In this document: one piece after another, positions 12,010 to 24,272 of the stretch | Numbering within the stretch: position 1 is the stretch's first letter | Layout: each line of letters begins with the position of its first letter | Source: Acanthochlamys bracteata | Lineage: Eukaryota > Streptophyta > Magnoliopsida > Pandanales > Velloziaceae | Direction: 5' to 3' | Length of the DNA stretch: 64,000 nt | NCBI GenBank assembly: GCA_019914995.1 | Contig: CM034130.1 | Span: 8,370,001-8,434,000, forward strand | Notes under the pieces: model-generated | The model's database searches: none | Told to the model about the DNA's origin: nothing | The model's input: the letters and a program-made list of their open reading frames with translations, nothing else | Program-made: the position numbers and the translations under genes

Positions 12010-15000
12010 AATGCGATTCTGTCTCGTTTTAAATCCGTTATCAGTTTCTTCCGTTCGAATTCTCAAAATAAAAGGATGCCCTTCACCATATTTGCTACTC
12101 TATCTCTCTCGTCTCCAGTTCAACCTCCCGTTAATCGAAGCTACTCCCAGGTAATTTTCAGTAATTTGTTTCCTTTTATTGCAAAGAAATTTCCTGTACA
12201 GAAGTTGGCAAAATTTTCAAAGTACATACTTCTGTGGTTATCTTTTAGATGCTTCGGAGGCAGAGCTTCGTGTTGGAAAGAGGAGAGAAGGCGAAAGAAG
12301 TCGTCAAATTTGAAGAAGAGAATAGAGATAGTGAGATTTTGTGCCAGAATGTAAGTATCTTGCCAACTTGTTTAAGGATTAGGAAATAAGAAGAACCCTG
12401 TTGAACACAATGCGTAGCAAAATGGTAAACTCTATTTTTTAGTTTTTGGAAGAAAAAACTAAGGATCTTTTAAGGTTCATGATCTACCGGACATAGAAGA
12501 TTCTGTTCAAAGTAAGGTGCGATCGTCTATGGAGTTTTGTGAGTCTAATTTCTTTGGAGTTTACTTCACACTTTTTTTCAATTCATTGTTGGAGTTTTGT
12601 TGGCTTTGGCATTTGAATCTTGAGTTGAGCTTGTCAAAATATTCAACTTTGGAATTATTAGTTAGTCACATTTTGTTCTTTTCGCAGAACATGACTGATT
12701 GTTGATCTAGACATTAACTTGAACTGTGCAACGGGAATCAAACCTTTGCAAACTCCTGTTTACAGTCAATATCATGGCTGGTTATTAAGTTATTTTCATT
12801 ATTAGGTTATTGCTATACATAACCACTTTGCTTTTGCTTTTTAATTCTAGACTAGATTGATGACAAGGCCTGTTGCCTATGGTAGCACGAGCCTACTCAT
12901 AAAATATACTAATGGTACTATATAATGTTTCTATTTATCAACATCTTGTACTCTAGCACTTCACAGGGACTATGAGTTAGTCTGGGACAAAATGACTCTA
13001 ACCTATACCATTATAAAGTAAATATACATTTGAATCAGTCGAAGAAAAATTACATGCACTTAACATATTTTTTGCAAAATGCTTTAAATGGGCTGTAAAT
13101 CTGTGTAAGCAAGTAGAAAAATTAATTTTTTCAGAAAGGCTGCTAAACCATATGATTTCGGTGTCCTCTAGCTTCTCTTTGAATTGGTTTTGTGCGTTTG
13201 GAACTGGCTGATTGTTGTAATTTCAGTAACATCTTCTTCCTCTGAGAGGCTTATTTATTGTAGTTAGAAGGTACATTGGGGTCAATGCTTCTTATCCTCT
13301 AAATAAAAGGGAATATAACTTCTTCTTATTTTAACTTTATCACAGAGAAGCTGCCAGTTAATTGGGGATTAGTTCTTGAAGGGACTAGAAAAATGAGATT
13401 TTCTGAAGGGATTTGAAATTGCAGACAGCAGTCTGCCTCCTAAGGTAATAATGGCTTCTAAAACCAATCTCTTAGGCTTGTGTATTGTAGTGCAATGTGC
13501 GCTTTTTTCTATAAACAATGTTAGGTCCACTTGATCACAATTCTTCTAATTGGTAGTTGAAATATGAAAGTGGAAGTTAATTTGGTAGAGAACAGTTACT
13601 AAGAAACTCAGCACAACCTTTTTTTTAATATTTCTTTCAGTTTTAATAACTCTGTCATCAGTTTCTGCTCTTGGATGATATAACTAAAGAAAATATTAAA
13701 ATTTCTTGTGGTAAGCATGACTTATTTTTCTCCATATCAGGAAAGAAGGTTAGCAATTCTGATATCTATCTATTGTCAAGCCGAACGAAGTCCTCTGTTA
13801 CACTAGGCAAGTTTGAGCAAAACCTTGTCCTAAATCTTAATGTATCTATTAGACTAGTTTTGATCATTACTTGCAGTTTGCTTTTCTTCTTGGAAATCTT
13901 GGGATCTTTTCATCTGCCTTTACATACAGTGTTGTTGTTTCCTATTTTCCTTTCAGATAGGAGTTCCTCAACGCCTGTTAGAGAAAGGCCTACTGGAAGC
14001 CAGTGCAATTGCTAGAACTAATGAAGCAACGATTGCAAACTGATTTATCCGGTATTACTTGTCCTATGTCATAGATTTAGATTACTCTCTACTGGACTTC
14101 ATGCCTAGCATCTTTTCGCATATAATATTATTCAATTTTCTTTTTGTCCATTTCATGCCTTAATTAATATTCATACCCCACGTTACTTCTAGATATTTGC
14201 ATAGTGTGCATATTAGAATGTAATGCGTGCCTTGTTTGCTACTACTTGTTTATCTCAAATCTATAGAAAGGTCAGCTAAAGTGCCTGACTTTTAAAAGTG
14301 GGGTTTTTGAATTAAGCAGCTTGTGGGAGATCACTGCTTCTTTGAAATTCATGTGAAGAATTTCTTTCCTTAAACTATACCTTCCTTCAATAATATGTTA
14401 TTGGCTCTGAAAATCACTTGCTGTTTGTTTTAAAAGTTCAGGTTGGATTTTACACAAGAAAGGCCCATAATATGAAGAAGGTTGCTTAGATCTGTATCAA
14501 GAAGTATGGAGGAAATATACCAAATTCTTTAGCAGGTCTACTCGCGCTTCCAGGAGTATGCCCAAAAATAGCACACGTGGTATCATTCTAATCTTTCAGT
14601 CTGAAATATGAAATCTTCAAATTCTTAGTTTGTGTTTGTTAAATAGGTTATGCAGCTAGCATGGAAAGATGTTCAAGGTATATGTGTTGACACTCATGTA
14701 CACGGAATTTGCAATCGTTTAGGATGGGTATCTCGGCATGGACTATTAGAAGGGTATAAAATGTTCTTGCAAAATTCTGATTAAGAACATGCTGCATGTG
14801 TAATCCTTTTGCATATTCGGATATCTATGCTATCAGAAGAATAACAGTTGCCAATTTCATTATTTATCTTAAAATGTTGCAAGAAAACGATGACTCCTGT
14901 GGAAACAAGAGTGTCTCGAGAAAAATGGCTGCCAAAGGACGAATGGTTTGCGATTAATCTACTGCTAGTAAGCTTGATGCCTTCTTGTGTTTAAGGATTT

Positions 15001-15681
15001 CATCATCGTGGCATTCTAATTCCTCATAGTTGATGGTATATAATGGTTTATGGTTATACCATTTTGATAATTATTTAAGCAAGTGCTAGCAATCTTAGGT
15101 GCAAGTACCAAAGAAGTTAATGATCTTTGGTTATCTCTGTGATATGAATAAATTTAGTCTCTTGACTTATCCTCCTTTTTTAAAGTCCCACACATCTTCA
15201 AGAACCGCCTTGATGGGGTCTGTTTATTTCGTGGTACCCTGGACCTATGGGAGTAGGGTCTGGTGGAAGGACCCAAGAGAGATCTAAGGCACTGCTGCTC
15301 CTGTATTAGTTTAAGCAGTGATATGCTATCTTAGGTGGTAGCTCAAGCAACTGTGAGATGGAAGATGTCCACTTGCAAATTTTAAGCCATGGCTCTATGG
15401 CTTATCTTTCTACACATGAAGAGTAGTATCATGCAAAGGCTTCATGAAGCATATGATTTTTTTCCTTTGGAAAATGACCTAGAATATGTTGCTTACTGTG
15501 TTAACAATGTGATGATGTAGGCAATGCTGCTAACATCAACAGCATCTGAGTTCATTTTTGCTTTGTGCAGGTATGGTTCGGTCAGACAATATGTACACCT
15601 CTGAGGCCTCGTTGCGGAATAAATGACCTTTTGCCCCTCTGCTTTTAAGAAAGCAACGAGCACGTCTTCTAAAGCCAATAC
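12010..15681 (+). pseudogene. degenerate tandem copy of endonuclease III homolog (NTH1), intron-containing
   Basis: Every downstream exon of the intact NTH1 (16204-19574) has a counterpart here in the same order, with introns kept, so this is a segmental duplicate and not a retrocopy. It has a first exon (about 12010-12150), a second (about 12250-12351), and a PDIE block near 12490. The block VNWGLVLEGTRKM at about 13360 then runs into a stop, where about a dozen codons of the intact gene are missing. The ERRLAIL exon (about 13741) carries a one-base deletion. The RTNEATIAN exon (about 13957-14056) carries another. The helix-hairpin-helix exon (about 14442) has an in-frame TAG, and its LPGVGPK motif is changed to LPGVCPK. 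VDTHVH is kept at about 14690. In the last exon (about 15576) the [4Fe-4S] motif is broken after its second Cys. Several independent lesions make a functional glycosylase impossible. Confidence 0.88.
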
Positions 15682-16203
15682 GCCAAGTCAAAGTAACTAA
15701 GAAAACTAAAACTTTTGGACACGTTTGTGTTGGCTATTTTACGCTTTGTTTCTTCCTGTACAGATGTTTATATGGATCATTGCACCAACTCCATTATGTA
15801 CACATGACTAAATATTGAAAGCTAATGCATCATTTTAGACGTTCTCCTGTTGGTTTTTTATGTCAACTTATCTTCTACATATTGAATGCTCGCTATCGAG
15901 TCTTGTTTCAGTAGAGGGGGTTAGCTGGAGACTTTCATGCTTTTAAGCAATACTGCAGTGTTGTCAGTCAGGACAATGAAAACAAAAAAAATCTAAGTAA
16001 TGGTTAAAAGTTTTGATATTTACATTCAAACATGTTTTATTTGACGTAACAATCACATCTAAAAGACTAAAAGTTTATATTTTACAACTACATAAAAGTT
16101 CAATGTACAGGAGAACAACCGGTAATATTAGGAAAGTTTACTCCATAAGTTAATTAACTAAATTAAGTTTCTGTCCCTTCTCCCTCCAAAGCCCCAACAC
16201 CAA
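15682..16203. other. spacer between the two NTH1 copies
   Basis: Residual 3' flank of the degenerate copy, then the AT-rich promoter region and leader of the intact NTH1. No open frame of note. The proximal 60 bases before the ATG at 16204 become C/T-rich, as expected for a plant leader. Confidence 0.5.
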
Positions 16204-19200
16204 ATGTTCTTCAGCTTCTCTTGGGACTTTTGTCGAACGCCTTTCCTTCCATTCATTCTTCCGGTCGGAAGTTTGCGAATAAGAAGAACAATGCCTCTCA
16301 CCAGACTGGCCGCCAGATCCTTATCATCTAAAACCATGTCTGATTTACGAGCAGGTAAAACATTTGGTAAAATTATGAAATTGGTGTTGAAAAATTAGTT
16401 TTGTTTCATGTATTCTTTTAAGAGAAGACTTGTTACTGTTGCTATTGATATTGCTGCTGTTAGCAGATGGCGAGCTCGACGGTGGTGGAACTGAGCCTGA
16501 GATTCGTGAGGGGAAGAGGAAGAAATTGGAAACAGTGGCCAAATTTGAAGAAGAGATCACGGAAACTACGGTTTTGAATAAAAGCAGTAGTCAAAACAAG
16601 GTATTTGAATCACTGATTGCAATTTCTAAGGAAAAAAGCATTGACCTCGAGTTGTGCAGATGTTTTATGGCTTAGATTGTTCTCTTTGGTGCTTAGAATC
16701 ACATTTTAGTTAGAGTTGCGCTATTTAGCATAGATATCATGTAGATGCAATCCAAGCATGCTTGAAGTTGGTTCGTTGTCTTTTACAAGTAGTTGCTCCT
16801 TAGTCAATGAAAATTGACACTAAATTTTAAAGTAGTTATTCTGTGCTGAAGCATTAATCAACACACACATATCAGGTTTGCTGTAGTGATACAACTATCA
16901 CATTTCATTCTTATTTGTCATAATTGATGTTATTTTGTTGGGCATGATGTAATTCGAGCTTGTATTGCGGCATGCTGTACAAATAAAACAAAAATCTTCT
17001 AGTAAATCTGATTTCCCTTTTTATCCATCAAAACTTTTGCATAACGTCATGTTGATTGTTTTTGTATGTTCTGTTATATTCGATGCTGTGTCACTGCTCG
17101 GACAATAATCTTAATGTATGTGAAGCTCATTTAACTAGTCAAAGGGACTTGTGTTATGCAGGGTCATAATCTGCCTGACATAGAAGAATTCGCATACAAT
17201 AGACCCAAGACATCTAAGTTATCAGGTGCATAGACACTTCTCAATTGTTTATATATTATTTACCTATGATATTATTTGTGAATTTCTTTTCCACTTGAAT
17301 CTATTATTTTTTCCCATTTACAAAAGGATTTTTTCTGTCTAAGGTCAAGTTTAACTTCTCAGATTCGCATTTCTGCATTATTTGCTTGAGCAGTTTCGAT
17401 TTTGCAGATGAACCAAAGCTCATGACTGCTGCAATGGCTGTCTCAAGGAGAGAGGATAGCGATTTAGTCAGGCCCACTGGTAGAACGATGAGGCACAGAA
17501 GTAGCTACTAAATTAAATATATGTTTGTGTAATGCAAAACTGTGTCAGCGAGCTATATGCTTAATGCCTATGCTATTAAAGTGTTATTTTCTTGTGGGTT
17601 TTAACATGGTACCTAGGTTTGTTTCCTAAGTTACTTGGAGACCTAATATATTTCACCTCAATTATTCCAGAGCTTCTTCCAGCAAATTGGCAACTCGTCC
17701 TTGAAGGCATTAAAAAAATGAGATCTTCTGAAGATGCTCCTGTGGACTCCATGGGGTGTGAAAAGGCAGGCATTAGCCTTCCACCCAAGGTAACAATGAC
17801 CTTGAAGACAAAATTAGTGCAACATTGTCTTTATTTTATTTTCTTTTCTTGGTGGTTTTTACAAATTTTACTTTGCATTTCGTCTGGTACACAAATACAA
17901 GGATTCATGATCCTATTAGTTATGCCGAAGGCTTGGCATGCGGGGAGAAAACTTAATGTTAATTTCTCTATCTATAGTTTCATTATTGAGTTTCTAATTC
18001 TTTTGATGGTATTAGCTATGAATTACAAACGACATGTATTGTCTTGGTGATCTGGCATTCTTTGCTCTAATATCAGGAACGAAGGTTTGCAGTTTTGATA
18101 TCAGCTCTTCTGTCCAGCCAGACAAAAGACCCGGTCACGCATGGCAAGTTTGAGCTTAAAACTTCTCTTGATTCATTTCTAAACATTTGTTAAGGCTAAT
18201 TGCACAATTTCTATTTATTCGTTTGTAAGTTATGAATTTTTTGCATCTGACTATTACTATGGACATGCATGTGATGTTTCTTATGCTAACTTAAATTAGG
18301 AGTCCAGGTGCTGTGCAACGTTTGTTGCAGAATGACTTGTTGGAACCTGAGGCTATTGCTAGAACTGATGAAGCAACTATTGCAAACCTGATTTACCCGG
18401 TACTTATTCTTAACTTCTGCTTAAGAAAATATTAAGCTTGTAGATACCTTTTCTTAACTAGCTATCATAGGTGTTGGCAACTCTTACCTGGCTAGAAACC
18501 ATCTCCTTGCTAGCAAATAAAGATTTGGAGAACAAAAGGTTTGTTTCTATATGATAACGTACTTGAGAGAACATAGCAAAAACTTTCAGAACTGTCGGAT
18601 AAGTATCACTTCTATTTGTGAGGGTTCTCTCACATGCTGAGGGTCAAATATTCAGAATTTTGCATTCATATAATAGTCTGTAGCTTAAGGTGTTCCTACC
18701 ATTTCCATGAAAAAGCCATTGGAGTGAGTAAAACTGTTGTTATGTAGGTTGGTTTTTACTCAAGAAAGGCCAATTATATGAAGAAAGTTGCTAAAATCTG
18801 TCTTGAAAAGCATGGAGGAGACGTACCAAGCTCTCTGAACGATCTGCTCGCTCTTCCAGGAGTAGGCCCTAAGATGGCTTATCTGGTATTAACTTTGCCT
18901 CCCAGTCCAAATGTGAAATATCAACTTTTCTTATATTTTGTGTCCAATTAAATAGGTTATGAATGTTGCATGGAGTGATATTCAAGGGATATGTGTTGAC
19001 ACTCATGTACACCGCATTTGCAATCGTCTTGGATGGGTGTCTAAGCCAGGTGCAACTAGAAAGGTATTCTGGTTTCATATGAAGATTTCAGATTTAGTTG
19101 TCCAGTAGTATGATCTTTCTATGATTTAGACATAAAATGTTCCGGTTTAAAACTAGAAGGCATAATGACTAATTTTCTTTTCTGCTGTTTGCAAGGAAAC

Positions 19201-19574
19201 ATTATCTCCAGAGGAAACGAGAACATCTTTGGAAACATGGTTACCAAAGGATGAATGGTTTTCCATCAATCCACTACTTGTAAGCGTGGTGCTATTACTT
19301 GTATGCATTTAGGTTCAGCCTTTGATTTCCATGCTATTTTAGCTCATAACAATGCTTGCAGTTGCTCACTTCTTTCCCTATTTCATAAATTTGACATGAA
19401 CAAGCAACAATATCTACTTTAATACAGGTTGGGTTTGGGCAGATGGTATGCACACCTCTCAGGCCTCGGTGTCATAGCTGCAGCATAAACAATCTTTGCC
19501 CCTCCGCTTTCATAGAAGCTGCAAGCCCTTCTTCTAAAGCCAAGAAATCGAGGCCAAGCAAAGGAGAAACATAG
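16204..19574 (+). CDS. NTH1: endonuclease III homolog, bifunctional DNA glycosylase/AP lyase
   Basis: Eleven exons: 16204-16354, 16467-16600, 17162-17225, 17408-17500, 17671-17789, 18077-18143, 18308-18399, 18748-18885, 18956-19063, 19196-19279, 19428-19574; 398 aa. The HhH motif LPGVGPKMA supplies the Schiff-base lysine (about Lys282), and [14 protein letters not shown] supplies the catalytic Asp (about Asp301). The C-terminus has the [4Fe-4S] loop Cys358-X6-Cys365-X2-Cys368-X5-Cys374. The enzyme excises oxidised pyrimidines and nicks the abasic site in base-excision repair. The first 45 or so residues are rich in Arg, Ser and Thr with few acids, consistent with the organellar targeting known for plant NTH1. 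A second in-frame ATG at 16291 could give a shorter leader. The sixth intron begins with GC, not GT, at 18144; the frame across it (H-G-A-V-Q-R-L) supports this. The broken copy upstream shares that donor. Confidence 0.95.
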
Positions 19575-20330
19575 CCTCTTCTGACTTATCATTTGGTTTC
19601 GCGACTAGTCCCATCATCAACAAATCATGTTTTGGTACATCAAACTGTTGGCAGTTTGGTTAGTATATAGGAAGTGAGATGTTATATATGTGAATATATG
19701 CAAGCATCCATCATCAGCACGATCATTTGCCAAAGTTTTGTGAATTTTTGTAATCACGTTCAGCGTACTGTATCCTGTTAAGTGGATCTCACATTTGAAT
19801 CCGAGATCTTTGCATTAGGAAAATGTTCGCTGCTACTTTCGCAGCTCTTGTATTGTACACAAGGGCGGACTAAGGAAAGATGTAACTACAAGTGTATTGT
19901 TTATAAATTTTGCTTGCAAATTTTTGGTTAGTACACGAAACTGAAGTTTGAACTGTTTACAATTTTTCTTGATCTAGTGATAGCAGATGGGAGTTATCGT
20001 TTTTAAATTTACAAAACTTTAGCTTATCCAAACCAATTAATTACAAAATAAATTTTCAATAAATAAACTAATTACCGAAAATCCTGAACAATAAAAAAAT
20101 TTCTTCAATAAAGTTGATTAATTAATTATATAGTTACAACGCTTAGCTACTAATATATATATATAAGAGAGAGCAATTAAAATATGTAGAGTTATTTAAA
20201 CCCAGCACTGGTCATGGTCAGTTCATTCTCATCTATTTCATTTCAGCTGATCAACAAGCTAGCCCGGCGGGGGTGAAGGGAAAGCAGATGCAACACTAGT
20301 GACGGCGGTGGCGTAGGTTGTGAGTGAGGG
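19575..20330. other. NTH1 3' flank and promoter region of the next transcript
   Basis: AT-rich, with no open frame. The last 100 bases before 20331 turn G-rich, resembling the leader of a plant transcript. A TA tract occurs around 20155-20164. No other feature is seen. Confidence 0.5.
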
Positions 20331-20433
20331 ATGACGGAGGCTGCTGGAATTGGTTACGCGCTGATAGCGCTCTCTATCTTCGTCTCTGTCATTGCCCCTA
20401 AACCTTTCCTTATTCTCACTCTCCTCTCCAGGT

Positions 20434-20464
<31 letters not shown>

Positions 20465-23400
20465 AGATCTGAATCCGTCGAGTAATCAATTGAATCTTTT
20501 AGTGATTCGTTCGATATGGATAAGAAAAACAGGAATTGGTTGAGCTTGTTGTGTTTGGAGGAGAGTTATCATTCTCACTATATCCTTCTCTTTCTCTTTA
20601 TCAGTTAATCCTTGTTTCTTTGTTTCCGATTACTCTTGTTTCTGCCAAGTGAGTGATGATAATAATAATACTTAATCAAGTGTTTGAAAGTAAAATGCTC
20701 GATACATGTTCAAGCGCAACAAAATTCAGTTTGAGTTTATTCGACCAATTTGAAAAATTTTATTGGAGAAGGAACTTCTAGGAAGAACTGAATGTAGTTT
20801 TTGCAAGAAATATAGATGTTGCTTAAGTACGTGATGGCTGTTGTATCTTTGGGTTTTGCTTAATCCATAAAGAAACAACACTGATCCTTTTTTTATTTGA
20901 TCCAAATATGCACCACATTATTTTGGCTTATTACTTTTAATTATTTTATCTGGAGCATGGAGAGGCTTTCTTCCAATAAAATCCACAGCATGATGGCCAT
21001 ACGCCATTCTAATTCTCACTTCTGTGGCTTTTCAAGAAGGCAGTAGATCTTTTTTCTGGGAGCTGTATAAGTAAGTAGAAAGTTGTTCAACACTTCGCTA
21101 TTCCAATTCTAGAAGTGCTTTGGATGTGTGAACTCACTTAGTTTTGGTGAAACAAAATGAGTTCAGTTTGTCTGGTCTTTGAATCAAATAAGTTCTTGTT
21201 AGGAGGTTGAGAGAGATGCTGACAGGGTTTTTAAACCGCTTCTCTTTTGACAGATAAGATGCAAATTGCCCTTGGTGAAATCTTGTCCTTTCAAGCCTTA
21301 GGAATTCTTGGCTAGTATCATATAGTTACTCATTGTCAACTTGTAACTTTGTAAGGGAGAACTTTTCCATATTTTATTTATTCTTGCATCATAGCATAAA
21401 AGTAAATGCAGAGATGTCCTATGCTTGGAAAGAATTGTTATGTAAGCTAAGGAGTTGGTCAAAGAATTGTTATAATTCTATAAATAGCATTTTTAACATA
21501 AGCAGAGAAGATTGTAGGATTTTCCCTAGAATAAATCTTGTGTTGTGTGATGAAAATCAGAGCTGGCAGGTGTTCTGCATTTGTACTTCAAACGATTGAC
21601 ATATATTCATGATATGAAAAGTGTTTTCATTGCTATATTGTATTTTTTGACATACTTCCATGGACAGGCATCCTAAGTAACTTTAATAACATACAGCTGG
21701 AGGTCTAGGCCATGGGGTGGCTCATGCTGTCTTTTTCTGTCTTAGCCTCTTAACTCCTGCATTTGGTCCTGCAACTTTTTATGTAGATCGGTGCTCCCAC
21801 TTACCATGTTTTCTTGTTTCTGGTATGCTTCAACCTCTGTCCCTAAGGTGCAGAACTTTTTAAATACTTGTTTTACTAAATGTTTAATTGCATTTATCAT
21901 ATGGCTTCAAAACCAAGGGGCAAGAATGCCAGAACAGCAAGTCTGAGCACATGATTGAGTGTTGAAGAAATCATGGACATAGTTGAGGGATTTGACTGAG
22001 TTGACATAGAAGTGAGGACAATTATTGTCAGAGGCCTTAAACACCATCCATGATGATTGTCACCTCCATCTTTATCTATTATTCTTTCTGATTTGCTCAG
22101 CATCCTGATATTTTAGTTTTATATTTAATCCACTAAATTACAGCAATCCTTCATTCCACAAGATAGACACTTGTCATGAGTTGAATTGTGGCTTGCATAA
22201 ACTTGAAAGCATCTTTAATTTTAATGCGTTACTGTTTTCAGCCCCTGTTCTCATTGTATACTTTTGTTAACATTGTGTTGGATGCATTCTTACTTTATAC
22301 CCAATAGAGGTGGAAACATCTGATTTGAAAGTTGTGTCTCTATTCCACTCAAATGAATAAGCCACACAATCGATGGATGAGGCCAGTCGAAAGCGCACTC
22401 ACACGCACATCATTTTCTCCCAATAAATTATCATGAGTTTAAGAATATGCGCCAAAGCGCAATCAAACTTTTTTCAAATGAATGCATTAGGAAACTACCA
22501 AAAGTAGCATGCAATAACTTGACTTTAACTTGCAATAAGTGGCATGTGAACTGGTAAGTGGCACTTGCAAAGCCCATCACAACTTTGATAACTGACATTT
22601 CGGACACCATCCTCAACTTCTTGAGAGTGGATATATTCATGCCCATTACATTTGTTAGTGCAATGTCATTTGATGACCAGATTACTTTGTTTGTGTAACA
22701 GCAATTGTTTCACTTGGATTTCTGATCATCCATACTTTCTCAGTGGTCATTGCTTTCAATGGGTATGCTGAAGGGAAAGAAGAGTCAAAATTTGTGTTCC
22801 ATGCATCCATTTGATAGCTTCCATCTAGGTAAGGACATAACAGTTATCCTGATTCATTTTTGGTAAAGTGCATACTGCATTTTGTGGCTAGAATCCTGCA
22901 GATATCAAGAATTTCTATGTTAATATCTTACATTCTATTCCGTAATTCTCATAGTTGGGCCAAGTCCTTGACTATCATCCAGAAACTAGCTTGAAATGCT
23001 AGATTTTAAGAGCTAGATCTCTATTTTTATTGGTACAGATTGAGGAACAACTTGTTTCTTTTCTATATCCTATCAAATAATCTTCACCACAATGGGCTCT
23101 GTGAGTGCATTTCTAAAATATAAACTTGGCTGGAGACTGCAACTTACCAGACCCGTCCAGTTGTCTGTACAGGATGACTCTTAGTTTTGAGTTAAAAAAC
23201 AAAAAAAGATATAGAATGTATAGGGTGTCAAGCTACCATTATTTTGTTACTTAAAAATGGGACTAAAATCTATAAGTTTCTGTTTATTGCAGACACTAAT
23301 TAATCTAGCACCAGGTGGCTATACAGTTGCGCCCCTCTTCTCTGTTTCATAGCTGCTCTAACATGGCAATGTTGTTGGCAAGTGGTTTGGAAAAGATTAA

Positions 23401-23844
23401 CTGAGCATAGAAGGGAAACAGCTGATGATTAGCAATTACAACATGTTAGAAAAAGCAGTAAGAGGAGAAGAATTTTGTACTAACAATGTTGTGCGGGCAT
23501 TTATGTAAAGGCTTCAGCTGTTGTTTACTGCTGCTTCATGAAAAGAGAACTGAGAGTTCTTTGGAATGGAATGATATCTCAGCTGTGAACATCTGTGGTC
23601 CATGGGACTTTCTTGCTTATAACTTTATAGCTCTTGCATCCCTCTTGTAGTACTTCTATTGTTCTATGGTTTTTGGTTTTGCTTCGAACTATGTACTAGA
23701 AATTTTTTATCTAGTGAGACGTTGTGCAGGAGATGCATAGCGTTGCTGAGGCCTAAAGGGAATATACACGGTGTATTACATGCTCAAAGAGATGAATTAA
23801 TTGAACAAGTTGTGGACATTTCACTTGAAGCTGCATGGCTCTGA
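20331..23844 (+). CDS. possible small membrane protein, two exons
   Basis: The start at 20331 follows a G-rich leader, and the reading frame to 20431 encodes [20 protein letters not shown] and a further hydrophobic stretch ending in LTLLSR, so a membrane-spanning or signal-anchor segment. A GT donor follows at 20432. The best partner in phase is 23730-23844, after TTGTGCAG, which ends in DISLEAAWL and a stop. Joined, the two exons give 71 aa with correct phase. I do not recognise the protein. The 3.3-kb intron is long and other exons could intervene; a hydrophobic open stretch around 22690-22815 ([20 protein letters not shown]) is one candidate but does not fit the phase. The first exon looks real; the second is a guess. 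Confidence 0.35.
20438..20464. repeat. (CT)n microsatellite
   Basis: About 13 uninterrupted CT units start a few bases after the splice donor at 20432, at the very beginning of the intron. Confidence 0.95.
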
Positions 23845-24272
23845 TAAATAATTGCAACAATGGGATTCCCAGTAATTGGTTTATATTACCATACAGTTAC
23901 CTTCCATATAGCAAGAATTAAGCTTGATATCCAATCTTATATTCCTGAAGAATGTTGAGTCCGACTACATCATTTGCTTCAACATTCAGAGAACAACAGT
24001 TACCTGGAAATTTAAAAACACAATAGATGCACAAGATACGAGAATTAGAAAAAATCTTTAAACCAACTCATATTTATTGCTTAAACACTTCTTTTGGGAA
24101 CAAAAACGTTTGAAAATCTACGAACTTATAGCATTGCGACATTTTAGCAAAGCTAATAAATGTGCGATTTAGGATGTCACTTTAAAAAATAAAAGAAACT
24201 AGGTATATATACACATGAGAGGTAGAACCAAAGAATTGTTAAATGATGAGAGAGACTTTCAATCTTCGTCCC
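23845..24272. other. convergent 3' ends
   Basis: Between the end of the + strand small frame and the stop codon of the - strand methyltransferase. AT-rich, no coding potential; it should hold both 3' untranslated regions. Confidence 0.5.

Noticed and set aside
22690..22815. Hydrophobic open stretch ([20 protein letters not shown]) in the intron of the small + strand frame
   Set aside because: It is preceded by a stop and does not join in phase with the first exon, so it was not made an exon.
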